From Bacteroidota bacterium (GTDB lineage: Bacteria > Bacteroidota > Bacteroidia > Bacteroidales > UBA4417), in assembly GCA_013376995.1 (NCBI GenBank), contig JACAAZ010000004.1, positions 259,494 to 323,493 of the forward strand: DNA of 64,000 nucleotides. Reading direction: 5' to 3'. The translations under genes were made by a program, and so were the position numbers. The first letter of the stretch is position 1; each line of letters begins with the position of its first letter. Under the pieces are notes generated by a model. That model worked only from the letters and a program-made list of their open reading frames with translations, did not search any database and was not told the DNA's origin. Shown in pieces: positions 9,991 through 18,246 of this stretch.

Positions 9991-10512
9991 TTATTGAGTC
10001 TTAACGGTATACAGAACTTCGTTGATTTTATTAAGTTTGCCTGCCTTTTGGAAGGATTCATCTATTTTCTCCAGGTACTTCAGCTTTGCGTTGTGCCGGT
10101 TCATCACGAGCGAGACCTTGAGCAGAGCTCTTTTTGCTTCCATATAGGCAAGTTTGGGATCTGAAAAGGTATCCTTAACGGGTGCCGGTTTATTAAGGAA
10201 GAATAATGCTGTTAGGGCTATTATCAAAACTGCTGCAGCACTTCCAGAGAGAAGGAGAAGCTTTCTGAACCTGGTTTTATTCTCTTTTTGCCATTCATTT
10301 TCAACCAGGGTGTTGAGCTGAGCTGTTAGGTCGAAATCAGGATAGGTTTCCTGCGTTCTTTCGGCGAAATAACTAAACATCTCCTTAAAGCCTCGGAATT
10401 CAACGGGCAGATTTTCTGCGAGGAGAAATTCCCGAAGGTATTTTTCTTCCTCTAGGGAAAGATTTCCTTCAAGGTATGCGTTCAGCAATCTATCAATTTC
10501 CTGGTATTCCAT
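9991..10512 (-). CDS. Putative anti-sigma factor, single-pass membrane protein
   Basis: This 173-residue protein begins with a short helical zinc-finger-like anti-sigma region (EIDRLLNAYLEGNLSLEEEKYLREFL), but I see no HxxxCxxC motif. One transmembrane helix follows near residues 84-106, then a periplasmic tail. Its start overlaps the end of the ECF sigma gene by 20 bases, the usual arrangement for a sigma factor and its membrane regulator. The call as anti-sigma rests on this overlap, the topology and the start; the sequence itself is not strongly diagnostic. Confidence 0.7.
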   Translation of the reverse strand: MEYQEIDRLLNAYLEGNLSLEEEKYLREFLLAENLPVEFRGFKEMFSYFAERTQETYPDFDLTAQLNTLVENEWQKENKTRFRKLLLLSGSAAAVLIIALTALFFLNKPAPVKDTFSDPKLAYMEAKRALLKVSLVMNRHNAKLKYLEKIDESFQKAGKLNKINEVLYTVKTQ

Positions 10513-10999
10513 AGTTGTATACTTTCAAAAGTTGTTCCCTGACATTCCTGCGTGCCGCCGACAATTGCACCCGAATATTATTTTCCGTTGTTTCAAGCAC
10601 CTGGGCAATTTCTTCGAAGGAGTAATTGTCAATGTCACGCATCTGTATGATCAGGCGCTGTTTTTCGGGCAGTGATTCAATAGCCTTGCCAACTTCCATC
10701 ATTCCTTCTGTTTTGTCCATTTGTTCGTGGCTGTTGTCATCAAGTGATGCAAGTTGATAAACATCCACCGTCGTTTTTTTGAGCCGGATCTTGTCAAGGC
10801 ATTTGTTCTTCAGGATGGTGCATGCATAAGCTTCAATGTTTGAAACTTCCCGGAGTTCATGCCTTTTTTCCCAGAGTTTCAGGTACAGTTCCTGGAGCAT
10901 GTCCCTTGCAGCTTCCTTGTCCTCAAGTAAGCGAAATGCAAGCCTGTACATTTTTTCCCCCAGGGGGATGATTTTATCCTGGAACTCCTCTTTATTCAT
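10493..10999 (-). CDS. ECF RNA polymerase sigma factor (sigma-70 family)
   Basis: This 168-residue protein has sigma region 2 near residues 10-75 (AARDMLQELYLKLWEK) and region 4 near residues 110-160 (SLPEKQRLIIQMRDIDNYSFEEIAQVL then NNIRVQLSAARRNVRE, the helix-turn-helix). It lacks regions 1 and 3, as expected for an ECF sigma. The next gene, overlapping by 20 bases, codes for its likely membrane anti-sigma factor. It would redirect RNA polymerase to envelope or stress genes, possibly the flanking DUF4252 genes themselves; this last point is inference. Confidence 0.92.
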   Translation of the reverse strand: MNKEEFQDKIIPLGEKMYRLAFRLLEDKEAARDMLQELYLKLWEKRHELREVSNIEAYACTILKNKCLDKIRLKKTTVDVYQLASLDDNSHEQMDKTEGMMEVGKAIESLPEKQRLIIQMRDIDNYSFEEIAQVLETTENNIRVQLSAARRNVREQLLKVYNYGIPGN

Positions 11000-11106
11000 A
11001 AACTATGGCAACCGCCCGTTATGCCTTGAATTCAAATGTACTGAATCTTAAGATGAATCCTGACTGCCTGGATTTTCTAAAAACGTTCAATATGATCTTC
11101 CTGGTA

Positions 11107-11598
11107 TTATTTGTCTCCGGATTCATCATCGTCGTTATTGTTGGACAGCTTGCTGGTAATTTTCTCAGCCTGGGCAAGCGACATTTTCCCATTTAATTCT
11201 ATCATAACATTATTAGTTCCTCCTGAAACAAAAAGAACATCAGTTACAACCTTGTTATGCTTCTTGCATAACAGTATTGACTTGTCGTTCTTATTGCTGA
11301 CCGACAAGAGTTCTTCATATCCGGACCTGTTTAGTTGAGGTACGATTTCTCTATAGAAATTGATCTTTGCATTGAGCGCATCATCTTTTACAGTCAGAAT
11401 CCGAAGGGAAGAGATTGTGAAATCACTATCGTTATCTCCATCACTTAAAAGTCCCGGGGGCGGATTCGAGAGTTTAACTGTTACAAAACCATCGCGGTCA
11501 GCATAACGATCAAAAACAGTATTGAAGGTCCTGTTTTGCGAGGAGCAACTCATAGAAACGAGCAGAAGTAACAGGCTTGATAAGAGCAGGTTTTTCAT
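11107..11598 (-). CDS. DUF4252 domain-containing exported protein, upstream copy
   Basis: From the ATG at 11598 the protein has 163 residues; a longer frame to 11646 would put a signal peptide in the middle, so I prefer the shorter start (MKNLLLSSLLLLLVSMSC). The cysteine after the hydrophobic run could be a lipobox, but the residues before it (S-M-S) are a weak fit. The mature part matches DUF4252 (NTVFDRYADRDGFVTVKLS, VSGGTNNVMIELNGKMSL). It lies 107 bases upstream of the sigma gene and is probably transcribed with it. It is only distantly similar to the copy at the other end of the unit. Confidence 0.82.
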   Translation of the reverse strand: MKNLLLSSLLLLLVSMSCSSQNRTFNTVFDRYADRDGFVTVKLSNPPPGLLSDGDNDSDFTISSLRILTVKDDALNAKINFYREIVPQLNRSGYEELLSVSNKNDKSILLCKKHNKVVTDVLFVSGGTNNVMIELNGKMSLAQAEKITSKLSNNNDDDESGDK

Positions 11599-11812
11599 GG
11601 GATTGGTTTTTGGATTAATTACTTTTGTTTGGTAGACGAATGGCATACGGTTTTGTTAATGCAAATGTGTTCATATATCCATTCGAATAGTTTACATCCA
11701 ATTTTAACTATTAGATTAATAAGTGATTACATGTATTATTCCTTACAAAAAAGGCTAAAAAATACCTGCCTTTCTCCGATAAATTTTACTACTATTCCGG
11801 GTTGATTTCTAC

Positions 11813-11820
11813 TACATTTG
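11813..11820 (+). promoter_or_regulatory. -7 promoter box overlapping the translation start region
   Basis: TACATTTG fits the Bacteroidota -7 consensus and ends only six bases before the ATG at 11827 (33 before the ATG at 11854). If used, the transcript would be leaderless or the downstream ATG would be the true start. No clear -33 box is seen. Confidence 0.4.
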
Positions 11821-11826
11821 TTCGCA

Positions 11827-13926
11827 ATGTCTGCTAAAGGAAAATTTCACAACATGAATGGTAAAGGCAAATCCCTGGTTGCCTTATTCATCCTGCTATT
11901 GGCTTTACAAACAAAAGCTCAGACTATTCATCTTCCCCTGCCTTCTGTTCTCAGGAATGAGTATCGCCCGATTGGGTATGTTAATCATTCAGGATACCGA
12001 TTCCCGTTAAAGCAGGCGAATCCGCTTACTGAATTCAGCTGGCCGGCTGACATTCAGGTAGGGAGTACATTTTATGATCTTCAATCCAAATGTTCTTCCC
12101 CTCAGTCAAGGATGGTTATTTTCCTGGATGGAACTTACAGCACGGTTTGGACCTATGGAATGGATACTGTTGCCTTTACGGACCAGGGCACGGCATACTC
12201 ATATTTCGATGGTTCTGTCTGGACACCCTATCCCTTATCCAGGGTTGAAGGTATTCGCACGATCAGTCCATGCATTGCCATGCTTGGTAGCGGGGAGGTT
12301 ATTGTTTCATCCCGACCGACAGGAGGTCAGTTGCACATGTGCAAGCGAACTGAAAAAGGGACTGGCACCTGGGAAGAATCCGACCTTACTCTGCCCGTCG
12401 GCTGTGATAAATTGTCCTATTCCACTATGGTAACCGGTGGGCTTGGGCATACTGTTCTGCATATACTTTCGCTCACTACACCAGTAACCGAAGGAGGTTC
12501 AACCTATCATGGGCAGGATGGTGCAATTGTTTACCAACGCTCCCCGGATGGAGGGTCAAGCTGGCAGATAAATGGCTTCGTGTCTTCAGAAATGGACAGT
12601 TCTCATTACAATGGTTTTTCGCCGGGTACCTTCGCCCTTGCTGAACCCCAGGGAGACAAACTTGCTTTTGTGGTCGGGGATCCCTGGTCAGACCTGTTCC
12701 TGATGAAATCTACCGATAATGGGAACACCTGGGAAAAGACCCTGATATGGGAGCATCCTTACCCGCATTGGAACGGGGAAGCAACAGATAGTATATATTG
12801 TCCTGACGGTGCTGTTCACCTGGCTTTTGATGAAACAGGTAAAGTACATGTGGTTTTCGGACTGACCCGTTTGTTTTCTGACGGATCACAGGTATACAGG
12901 TTTCCGTATATCGGAGGAATAGCACACTGGGCTGAGGGGATGCCGGTATGGACAGGTGGTGACCAGCTAAACTGCCTGAATCCTGATTCACTTGATGCTG
13001 AGGGTTGCCTTGCCTGTCCTTTTGCCATTGACTGGAATGGGAATGGAACTCTTGACCTGCTCGGGAACTTTGGAGATTACAACTGTGGCCCGACCAGTTT
13101 CCCTCAAATTGCTTTTGATGAATATGGCACAGGTTTGCTTGTAATGTCATCAGTCACTGAAATGTTCAATAACGGGAACCGGGATTTCAGGCATATATGG
13201 TATAAGTACCTTTACCAGGGCCAACTGGGTGGGATTGTATTTGATTACAACCAGGATTTACACGCTTTTCGTGAAAACGTTTATCCTTCCCTGGCAACCC
13301 ATTCGCCGGATCTGTTTGCATGGCCATTCCTTTACCAGCAGGATAGCTTACCTGGAATTGCTATGTTTGGGAATGATCAGCCTTACACTTTTAACTGCAT
13401 GAATAAGGGGGAAATGGTTTATATGCTTCCCCCGCCATTTGTGACCATTTCACTGTTTGCAGATCCTCTTGAGGGCGGCACAGTAGAAGGCGCAGGGCCG
13501 GCTTTCAACGGGGATTATATCACCATTGCAGCTCATGTGCTTCCCGGCTATGAATTTGTTGACTGGACCAGCCAGGGCGTGCTGTTTTCAAACGATTCCA
13601 TCTATACTTTCCAGGTAACTTCAAACTATAGTTTAGTGGCACATTTCAGGTTAAAGACAGGCTTGCAGGAAAACGAAAATCTTGAGTTTGCCATTGCCCC
13701 AAACCCGGCTCATGAATATCTTCAATTCAATATACCTGGAGGATTCAGCAGCCAGTTTTTCTCAGCCGAACTCACCCGGATGGACGGAGTTCTGCTTGAA
13801 TCGTGGAAGGGTATTTTTACGACAGTTACAAAGCTGGATATATCAGGAATATCACCTGGTATATACCTTTTTGAGGTGAAAACCAATACGGGGAAATCTT
13901 TTAAAAGTAAACTGGTGATACTGTAA
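11827..13926 (+). CDS. Secreted protein with BNR-like repeats, one InlB-like repeat and T9SS type A tail
   Basis: This protein is about 699 residues from the ATG at 11827; an in-frame ATG at 11854 (MNGKGKSLVALF...) gives a better signal peptide (cleavage after TKAQ) and may be the real start. The body has sialidase-like Asp-box segments, SPDGGSSW and STDNGNTW, which mark bladed propeller folds; I see no sialidase active site, so I do not call an enzyme. One InlB-like repeat (about 535-605) matches those in the M6 proteases. The C-terminal 75 residues (IAPNPAHEYLQFNI, SPGIYLFEVKTNTGKSFKSKLVIL) are a T9SS type A sorting domain. Confidence 0.82.
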   Translation: MSAKGKFHNMNGKGKSLVALFILLLALQTKAQTIHLPLPSVLRNEYRPIGYVNHSGYRFPLKQANPLTEFSWPADIQVGSTFYDLQSKCSSPQSRMVIFLDGTYSTVWTYGMDTVAFTDQGTAYSYFDGSVWTPYPLSRVEGIRTISPCIAMLGSGEVIVSSRPTGGQLHMCKRTEKGTGTWEESDLTLPVGCDKLSYSTMVTGGLGHTVLHILSLTTPVTEGGSTYHGQDGAIVYQRSPDGGSSWQINGFVSSEMDSSHYNGFSPGTFALAEPQGDKLAFVVGDPWSDLFLMKSTDNGNTWEKTLIWEHPYPHWNGEATDSIYCPDGAVHLAFDETGKVHVVFGLTRLFSDGSQVYRFPYIGGIAHWAEGMPVWTGGDQLNCLNPDSLDAEGCLACPFAIDWNGNGTLDLLGNFGDYNCGPTSFPQIAFDEYGTGLLVMSSVTEMFNNGNRDFRHIWYKYLYQGQLGGIVFDYNQDLHAFRENVYPSLATHSPDLFAWPFLYQQDSLPGIAMFGNDQPYTFNCMNKGEMVYMLPPPFVTISLFADPLEGGTVEGAGPAFNGDYITIAAHVLPGYEFVDWTSQGVLFSNDSIYTFQVTSNYSLVAHFRLKTGLQENENLEFAIAPNPAHEYLQFNIPGGFSSQFFSAELTRMDGVLLESWKGIFTTVTKLDISGISPGIYLFEVKTNTGKSFKSKLVIL

Positions 13927-13962
13927 AACAGCAGGGAAATGAATGAACAACTTTTCTAATAG

Positions 13963-13993
13963 TCTGTTGTGGTAGAAGAAAATCGTACATTTG
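13963..13993 (+). promoter_or_regulatory. Promoter-like boxes directly before the 133-residue gene
   Basis: The -7 box TACATTTG (13986-13993) lies four bases before the ATG at 13998. A near-match -33 box TCTG (13963-13966) is 19 bases upstream of it. A start at the usual distance would make a leaderless message or force use of the second ATG at 14001. Confidence 0.45.
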
Positions 13994-13997
13994 TGTT

Positions 13998-14399
13998 ATG
14001 ATGAACAATAGGGAAAATAGAGTAAATGCATTCGTGACAACGCTGTTCCTTATGCTTTTCTTCCTGTTTGTTTCTTCACATGCCGGTGCCGCTGTGAAAC
14101 AGTCCGGTAATTCAGCCAGGCCTGAGTTAATTACCCAATTCCACGCCTGCCCGCTGAGCGCTGATCTTGTCAGCGTGATAAAACTTCCCACTTTCAGCCA
14201 AAGCTTTCTTACTTCGCATGACAAGCTTTCTTTCCGGAGTTATGACCCTCCCTTAAAAGTAAGCTGTGATGATAAGGCTTCCAACCTTATCCTTATTAAT
14301 ATTCAGAAAGAAGAATTTATTACAGGATCGAACATTTGCTATCATTTCTTTTACAGGTTCTATTACCGGGACAAAATAGATTATCCGGGCTTAAGTTAA
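13998..14399 (+). CDS. Small exported protein of unknown function
   Basis: This 133-residue protein has a clear signal peptide (hydrophobic run LFLMLFFLFVSSHAGAA, cleavage near residue 32). The mature part has three cysteines, is rich in aromatic residues near its end (YHFFYRFYYRDK) and matches no family I know. It is preceded by a promoter-like box and followed by a separate gene, so it may be transcribed alone. The signal peptide supports a real gene. Confidence 0.55.
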   Translation: MMNNRENRVNAFVTTLFLMLFFLFVSSHAGAAVKQSGNSARPELITQFHACPLSADLVSVIKLPTFSQSFLTSHDKLSFRSYDPPLKVSCDDKASNLILINIQKEEFITGSNICYHFFYRFYYRDKIDYPGLS

Positions 14400-14475
14400 A
14401 TTTTGATTATTCATGGTTGAACATTCTTTCCTGAAAAAGGAAGGAAAAATATTTATTTAATTTAAATTTACTGAA

Positions 14476-15336
14476 ATGAGAACAGTGAAAAATATATTGG
14501 GGATCATCCTCCTAACTGGAATGCTCCTCCCGGGCTTTATTTTTAAAGCCGGTGCCCAAACCAAATTCCTGGTTCAGGCCACAACAACCTCAATTACAAA
14601 TGAAGATTTAGCCCGGTCTGCTGGTATTATGGCAAACCGTATTGAATCATTCACAGGGAAGAAAACTGCCTTTACTTTGCTGTATGAAAGCCGGCAGGTG
14701 CAATTTGTAATGAAAGGCAAGACAGACAGGTCAATTGTCGAAAAGCTGATATCACACAGGGGAATTCTTGGGTTTTACGAGACCTATGATCAGAATTCAA
14801 TTGCTGAGATATCCAAAAACAAGGTGCAGGCAGTTTCACTTTTTCCGAAATCTGTTGCCAATGGTAACAGTGCCAGGATAGGTTGCTGCCAGATTAAGGA
14901 CAGGGAAGGGGTTGAAAGACAGCTTCCTGAAGAAGAGCTGGAACATTTATGCCGGTTTGCCTGGAGTGAAAATTTCAGGGATGGGGAAACCTGCCTGTAT
15001 GCCTTGCGGTTACTTGGCGAGGGAGGATTTATTCTATCTGGCCGGGATGTTGAAAAAGTGAATGCCGAAGGTGGGAGTAAAACTCATCCCATCCTGATCA
15101 ACCTGGATTTCAGGGAAGAGGCCTATAATACATGGGCTGAAGCTACCCGCCGGAATATGGATCATTCTATCGCAATTGTACTTGATGGCGAAGTAATATC
15201 AGCACCAGTTGTCAAATCTGTAATTGAAGGTGGAAACTGCCAGATTAGCGGAGATTTTTCAATGCCTGAAGCTCAATACATGGTTGCCTTAATCCTAAAT
15301 GGTGAATTGCCATGTGAATTTCAAATAGTGAGATAA
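14476..15336 (+). CDS. Exported SecD P1-like domain protein
   Basis: This 286-residue protein starts with a signal peptide (cleavage near residue 28, after GAGAQ-like KAGAQ). The mature part resembles the first periplasmic domain of SecD: a beta-alpha repeat at the start with the usual GILGFYETYD segment, and the head subdomain near the end (ILINLDFREEAYNTWAEATRRNMDHSIAIVLDGEVISAPVV then ISGDFSMPEAQ). SecD itself carries six membrane helices, which are absent here, so it cannot be the translocase subunit. Such stand-alone P1-like proteins occur in Bacteroidota; their role is not known to me. Confidence 0.75.
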   Translation: MRTVKNILGIILLTGMLLPGFIFKAGAQTKFLVQATTTSITNEDLARSAGIMANRIESFTGKKTAFTLLYESRQVQFVMKGKTDRSIVEKLISHRGILGFYETYDQNSIAEISKNKVQAVSLFPKSVANGNSARIGCCQIKDREGVERQLPEEELEHLCRFAWSENFRDGETCLYALRLLGEGGFILSGRDVEKVNAEGGSKTHPILINLDFREEAYNTWAEATRRNMDHSIAIVLDGEVISAPVVKSVIEGGNCQISGDFSMPEAQYMVALILNGELPCEFQIVR

Positions 15337-15359
15337 AGAGTATTTCTTTTCAAAACTCA

Positions 15360-15401
15360 TTCGTGCATTCGTGGCATTATTTATTGCCACGAATACACGA
15401 A
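15360..15401. repeat. Long imperfect inverted repeat, convergent junction
   Basis: Two 17-base arms (TTCGTGCATTCGTGGCA at 15360-15376 and its complement at 15385-15401) pair with a single mismatch around an 8-base AT loop. It sits between two convergent genes and may act as a bidirectional terminator, though there is no long T-run. The right arm is shared with the dispersed repeat TGCCACGAATGCACGAATG at 55359-55377. Confidence 0.6.
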
Positions 15402-15420
15402 TGGATCACGAATTAATTGA

Positions 15421-16440
15421 TTAGAAAGTTTTCAGGACTCTTTCAGTCTCCATTAGCATTTCATCCGTAAAGTCAATGTGCGTTACAAATCGGACAGTCT
15501 GGGGCGAAAGTGCTAAAGCGTGTATATTGTTTCTTTTCAGTTTACCCAGGAATTCAGATGCAGGGAAGGAGCTGTCGATATTGAAAAAAAGTAAGTTGCT
15601 CTCAATCGGGACTATGCTTTCAACGAATGGCAGATGCTTCAGGATCTCTCCAAGTTGGCGTGCACGACGGTGATCATGCTTTAGGCGTTCAACATGGTTG
15701 TCGAGTGCATATATACCTGCAGCTGCAAGAATTCCGGCCTGTCGCATTCCCCCGCCGAATACTTTTCGTATCCTTCGCGCCTTTGTTATGAATTCTTTTG
15801 AACCAACAAGAACGGATCCCACTGGTGCACCCAGTCCTTTGGAAAGGCAGATGGAAATGCTGTGAAACAGCTTTCCGTAATCTGAAGTAGTTTCTGTGGT
15901 TTCTGCCAGGGCATTGAAAAGGCGGGCGCCATCGAGGTGATACCGTAGGCCGTGATCTGCACATACTTTACCTATCTTTTGCAATTCCCTGAAATCATAA
16001 ATTGAGCCTCCACCCTTATTCATTGTATTTTCTACTGAGACCAGCCTGCTTAGCGGCCGGTGAACATCATCCACCGGATTAATATGATCCTTTACCTGCT
16101 GTGCATTGATCCTGCCCCGGTCACCATGAAGCAGGCAAACGGAAGCCCCGGAATTCATAGCTATTCCACCTCCTTCGTAGTAATAAACATGAGAGAGTTC
16201 ATTGCAAATCACCTCATCGCCAGGTTGCGTATGGACCTTGATGGCTACCTGGTTTGCCATAGTGCCTGAAGCGCAGAATAGAGCAGCTTCCATACCGAAT
16301 ATTTTAGCAACCTTGCTTTCAAGGGCATTGACTGTAGGGTCATCACCAAATACATCATCACCTAAGGCTGCATTCATCATGGCTTCCATCATTCCAGGTG
16401 TTGGACGCGTAACTGTATCGGAGCGGAGGTCTATGTTCAT
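15421..16440 (-). CDS. ltaE: Low-specificity L-threonine aldolase
   Basis: This 339-residue PLP enzyme splits threonine (or allo-threonine) into glycine and acetaldehyde. It begins with the family signature [17 protein letters not shown]. The cofactor region HLDGARL is at residues 168-174 and the PLP lysine is Lys201 in [14 protein letters not shown]. Length is normal for the family. A beta-lyase gene lies upstream on the same strand, 167 bases away across a short tandem-repeat region, so joint transcription is uncertain. Confidence 0.93.
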   Translation of the reverse strand: MNIDLRSDTVTRPTPGMMEAMMNAALGDDVFGDDPTVNALESKVAKIFGMEAALFCASGTMANQVAIKVHTQPGDEVICNELSHVYYYEGGGIAMNSGASVCLLHGDRGRINAQQVKDHINPVDDVHRPLSRLVSVENTMNKGGGSIYDFRELQKIGKVCADHGLRYHLDGARLFNALAETTETTSDYGKLFHSISICLSKGLGAPVGSVLVGSKEFITKARRIRKVFGGGMRQAGILAAAGIYALDNHVERLKHDHRRARQLGEILKHLPFVESIVPIESNLLFFNIDSSFPASEFLGKLKRNNIHALALSPQTVRFVTHIDFTDEMLMETERVLKTF

Positions 16441-16486
16441 GGGAGCTTGATTATTGGTAATAAGTTATTGGTTATTTGTTGCTGGC

Positions 16487-16525
16487 AGGAGGTGGGAAGC
16501 AGGAAGTAGGAAGTAGGAAGTAGGA
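16487..16525. repeat. Short tandem repeat (GGAAGTA)n
   Basis: Four or more degenerate copies of the heptamer GGAAGTA/GGAAGCA lie between the aldolase and the beta-lyase. The same heptamer recurs at 32530-32600, 32667-32730 and 55388-55432, always intergenic. The neighbouring bases hold other simple repeats (GTTATT before, TTATTTC/CTCTTAC after). Confidence 0.8.
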
Positions 16526-16607
16526 ATGCGAAGAATCAGGTTCTATTTACCAATCTATTTTGGTTCAAATTTTAATTTCTTACCTCTTACCTCTTATTTC
16601 TTATTTC

Positions 16608-17798
16608 TTATTTCCTGTTCCCCAATCCCAGCTCATCCACTGCATCACGCAATTGATCAAGAGCTTTATTCAAGGTTGCTAAAGTACATCCAATATTCAT
16701 CCGCATATATCCTTCACCTCCGGGGCCAAACATAACTCCAGGGTTAAGCCCCAATTTAGCTGTATTCAGAAAGAAGTTTTTCAACTCATCTTCAGGCAGG
16801 TTCAGGCCCTTACAGTCAAGCCAGACAAGGAAAGTAGCTTCGGGACGGATCATTTTTACACAGTGGATTTTTTCTTCCAGGTATTTCTCCAGGAAGTCAA
16901 GGTTCTTACCCAGGTAAGCCATCAGTTGCTTTGACCAGTCATCACCTCCAGTATATGCAGCTTCCAGTGCAATATTCCCCATAATACTGCCACCCCCGAT
17001 ATGAAGGTGTTCCATGACCTGAGTAAATTTTTTGCGCAATATTTCATCGGAAATGATGACGGCAGCGGTCGAAAGCCCGGAGAGGTTAAAAGTCTTGCTG
17101 GGAGCAATAGTAGTAACGGTTTGAGCGGCAATTTTCGGAGATAGCGAAGCTAACGGAATATGTTTATAAGGCTGGTAGACCAGGTCGCAATGGATCTCAT
17201 CGCTAACCATCAGAACCTTGTATTTCAGGCATATTTCAGCCAGCCGGGATAATTCACTTTGTGTCCACACTGATCCGCCAGGGTTGTGGGGACTTGAAAT
17301 AATGATCATTTTGGCCCCGGCTGAAGCTTTCTTCTCAAGATCATCAAAATCCATGCAGAGCCGCCCGTTTTTAAGGATAAGCTGGTTGTAAAGCAATTTC
17401 CTTCCGTGGTCTTTCACCGCTGTAAAGAAGGGAAAGTACACCGGGGGTTGAGTAATAATACTATCTCCCGGTTCCGTATAGGCCAAAACAGCCATATTCA
17501 CTGCAGGAACTACACCTGGACTGAAGGTTATCCATTTTCTGCCAACTTCCCACTGATGGTTCCTCCGGTTCCAATCGATGATCGAATTAAAAAATCCCTC
17601 AGGCCTTACTGGATATCCCATCACTTCATGCTCCAGCCTCTTGCGCAATGCTTCCATAACGAATGGAGGAGTCCGGAAATCCATATCTGCCACCCACATA
17701 GGAATAAGGTCATCGGAGCCAAGAAAATCGCCAACAGCATCGTATTTAATACATTGTGAGCCTTTTCGCTCTATCGGGTCATCGAAGTTGTAAGTCAT
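16608..17798 (-). CDS. MalY/PatB-type PLP-dependent cystathionine or cysteine-S-conjugate beta-lyase
   Basis: This 396-residue fold-type I aminotransferase-like enzyme has the MalY/PatB hallmarks: an opening FDDPIERKGSQCIKYD, IPMWVADMDF (residues 32-41), SPHNPGG at 169-175, SDEIHCDLVY near 199-208 and the PLP lysine at 235 in APSKTFNLSGL. It probably cleaves C-S bonds of cystathionine or cysteine conjugates to give pyruvate, ammonia and a thiol. The exact substrate cannot be told from sequence. Confidence 0.92.
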   Translation of the reverse strand: MTYNFDDPIERKGSQCIKYDAVGDFLGSDDLIPMWVADMDFRTPPFVMEALRKRLEHEVMGYPVRPEGFFNSIIDWNRRNHQWEVGRKWITFSPGVVPAVNMAVLAYTEPGDSIITQPPVYFPFFTAVKDHGRKLLYNQLILKNGRLCMDFDDLEKKASAGAKMIIISSPHNPGGSVWTQSELSRLAEICLKYKVLMVSDEIHCDLVYQPYKHIPLASLSPKIAAQTVTTIAPSKTFNLSGLSTAAVIISDEILRKKFTQVMEHLHIGGGSIMGNIALEAAYTGGDDWSKQLMAYLGKNLDFLEKYLEEKIHCVKMIRPEATFLVWLDCKGLNLPEDELKNFFLNTAKLGLNPGVMFGPGGEGYMRMNIGCTLATLNKALDQLRDAVDELGLGNRK

Positions 17799-17837
17799 TG
17801 GGCGTGATGGAGTTATTGCGTTATAGAGTTATTAGCT

Positions 17838-17874
17838 ATTCGGTTATTTCCGCCTCAGGCGGATTCGGTTATTT
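17838..17874. repeat. Dispersed palindrome flanked by 12-base direct repeats
   Basis: The palindrome CCGCCTCAGGCGG (17850-17862) is flanked on both sides by ATTCGGTTATTT (17838-17849 and 17863-17874). The palindrome core recurs at 41089-41103 and 41193-41207 with a different central base. The flanks look like a target duplication, but the area is also a GTTATT repeat, so this remains open. Confidence 0.7.
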
Positions 17875-18039
17875 GTTGTTGAGTAATTTAATATCGGTGT
17901 TTGGTTTGGTTAAGAAAGAAGCTTTATTGTCAAGTTCGGAGATTAGCACACTGATTTGACAGAAAAGAACAGGTTATAACGGATTTTCTATTTTCTTTGC
18001 CTTGACGGATTTGTCTTTGACTTTTATCCTAATAACTTT

Positions 18040-18133
18040 TTCCTTTTATTGTTCGCCTTTTTCGTCAGCTGACGGATTTACCTTTTATCTTTCGCCTTTT
18101 GTCTTTTATCTTTTGTCTTTTATCTTTTATCTT
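18040..18133. repeat. Polypyrimidine short tandem repeat (CTTTTGTC/CTTTTATC)n
   Basis: Degenerate octamer repeats of CTTTTATC and CTTTTGTC on the plus strand, interrupted by the palindrome CGTCAGCTGACG at 18063-18074. A second stretch of the same family lies at 46267-46310. Confidence 0.7.
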
Positions 18134-18216
18134 CAACAGCAAAGATACCCAATAGGCACAACATTCAGTTTGCTAATCTTCTTGAGAACTTGTTATTCTT
18201 TTATATTCATTTACCC

Positions 18217-18224
18217 TATTTTTG
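18217..18224 (+). promoter_or_regulatory. -7 promoter box before the receiver/PEP-binding gene
   Basis: TATTTTTG matches TAnnTTTG and lies 22 bases before the ATG at 18247, a normal distance. No TTTG is found at the usual -33 spacing. Confidence 0.45.
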
Positions 18225-18246
18225 TTAAGGTATAAACTGATTTCAT

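Larger units (their letters stand above)
17799..18246. other. Repeat-rich intergenic region before the receiver/PEP-binding gene
   Basis: These 448 bases hold GTTATT-type simple repeats, one dispersed palindrome with flanking direct repeats (17838-17874), a polypyrimidine repeat (18040-18133) with a second palindrome inside it (18063-18074), and the promoter box at 18217-18224. I see no gene. Confidence 0.65.

Noticed and set aside
12710..13150. 146-residue antisense frame within the BNR-like T9SS protein gene
   Set aside because: Complementary to a clear coding frame; no start signal and repetitive Q/S/H composition.
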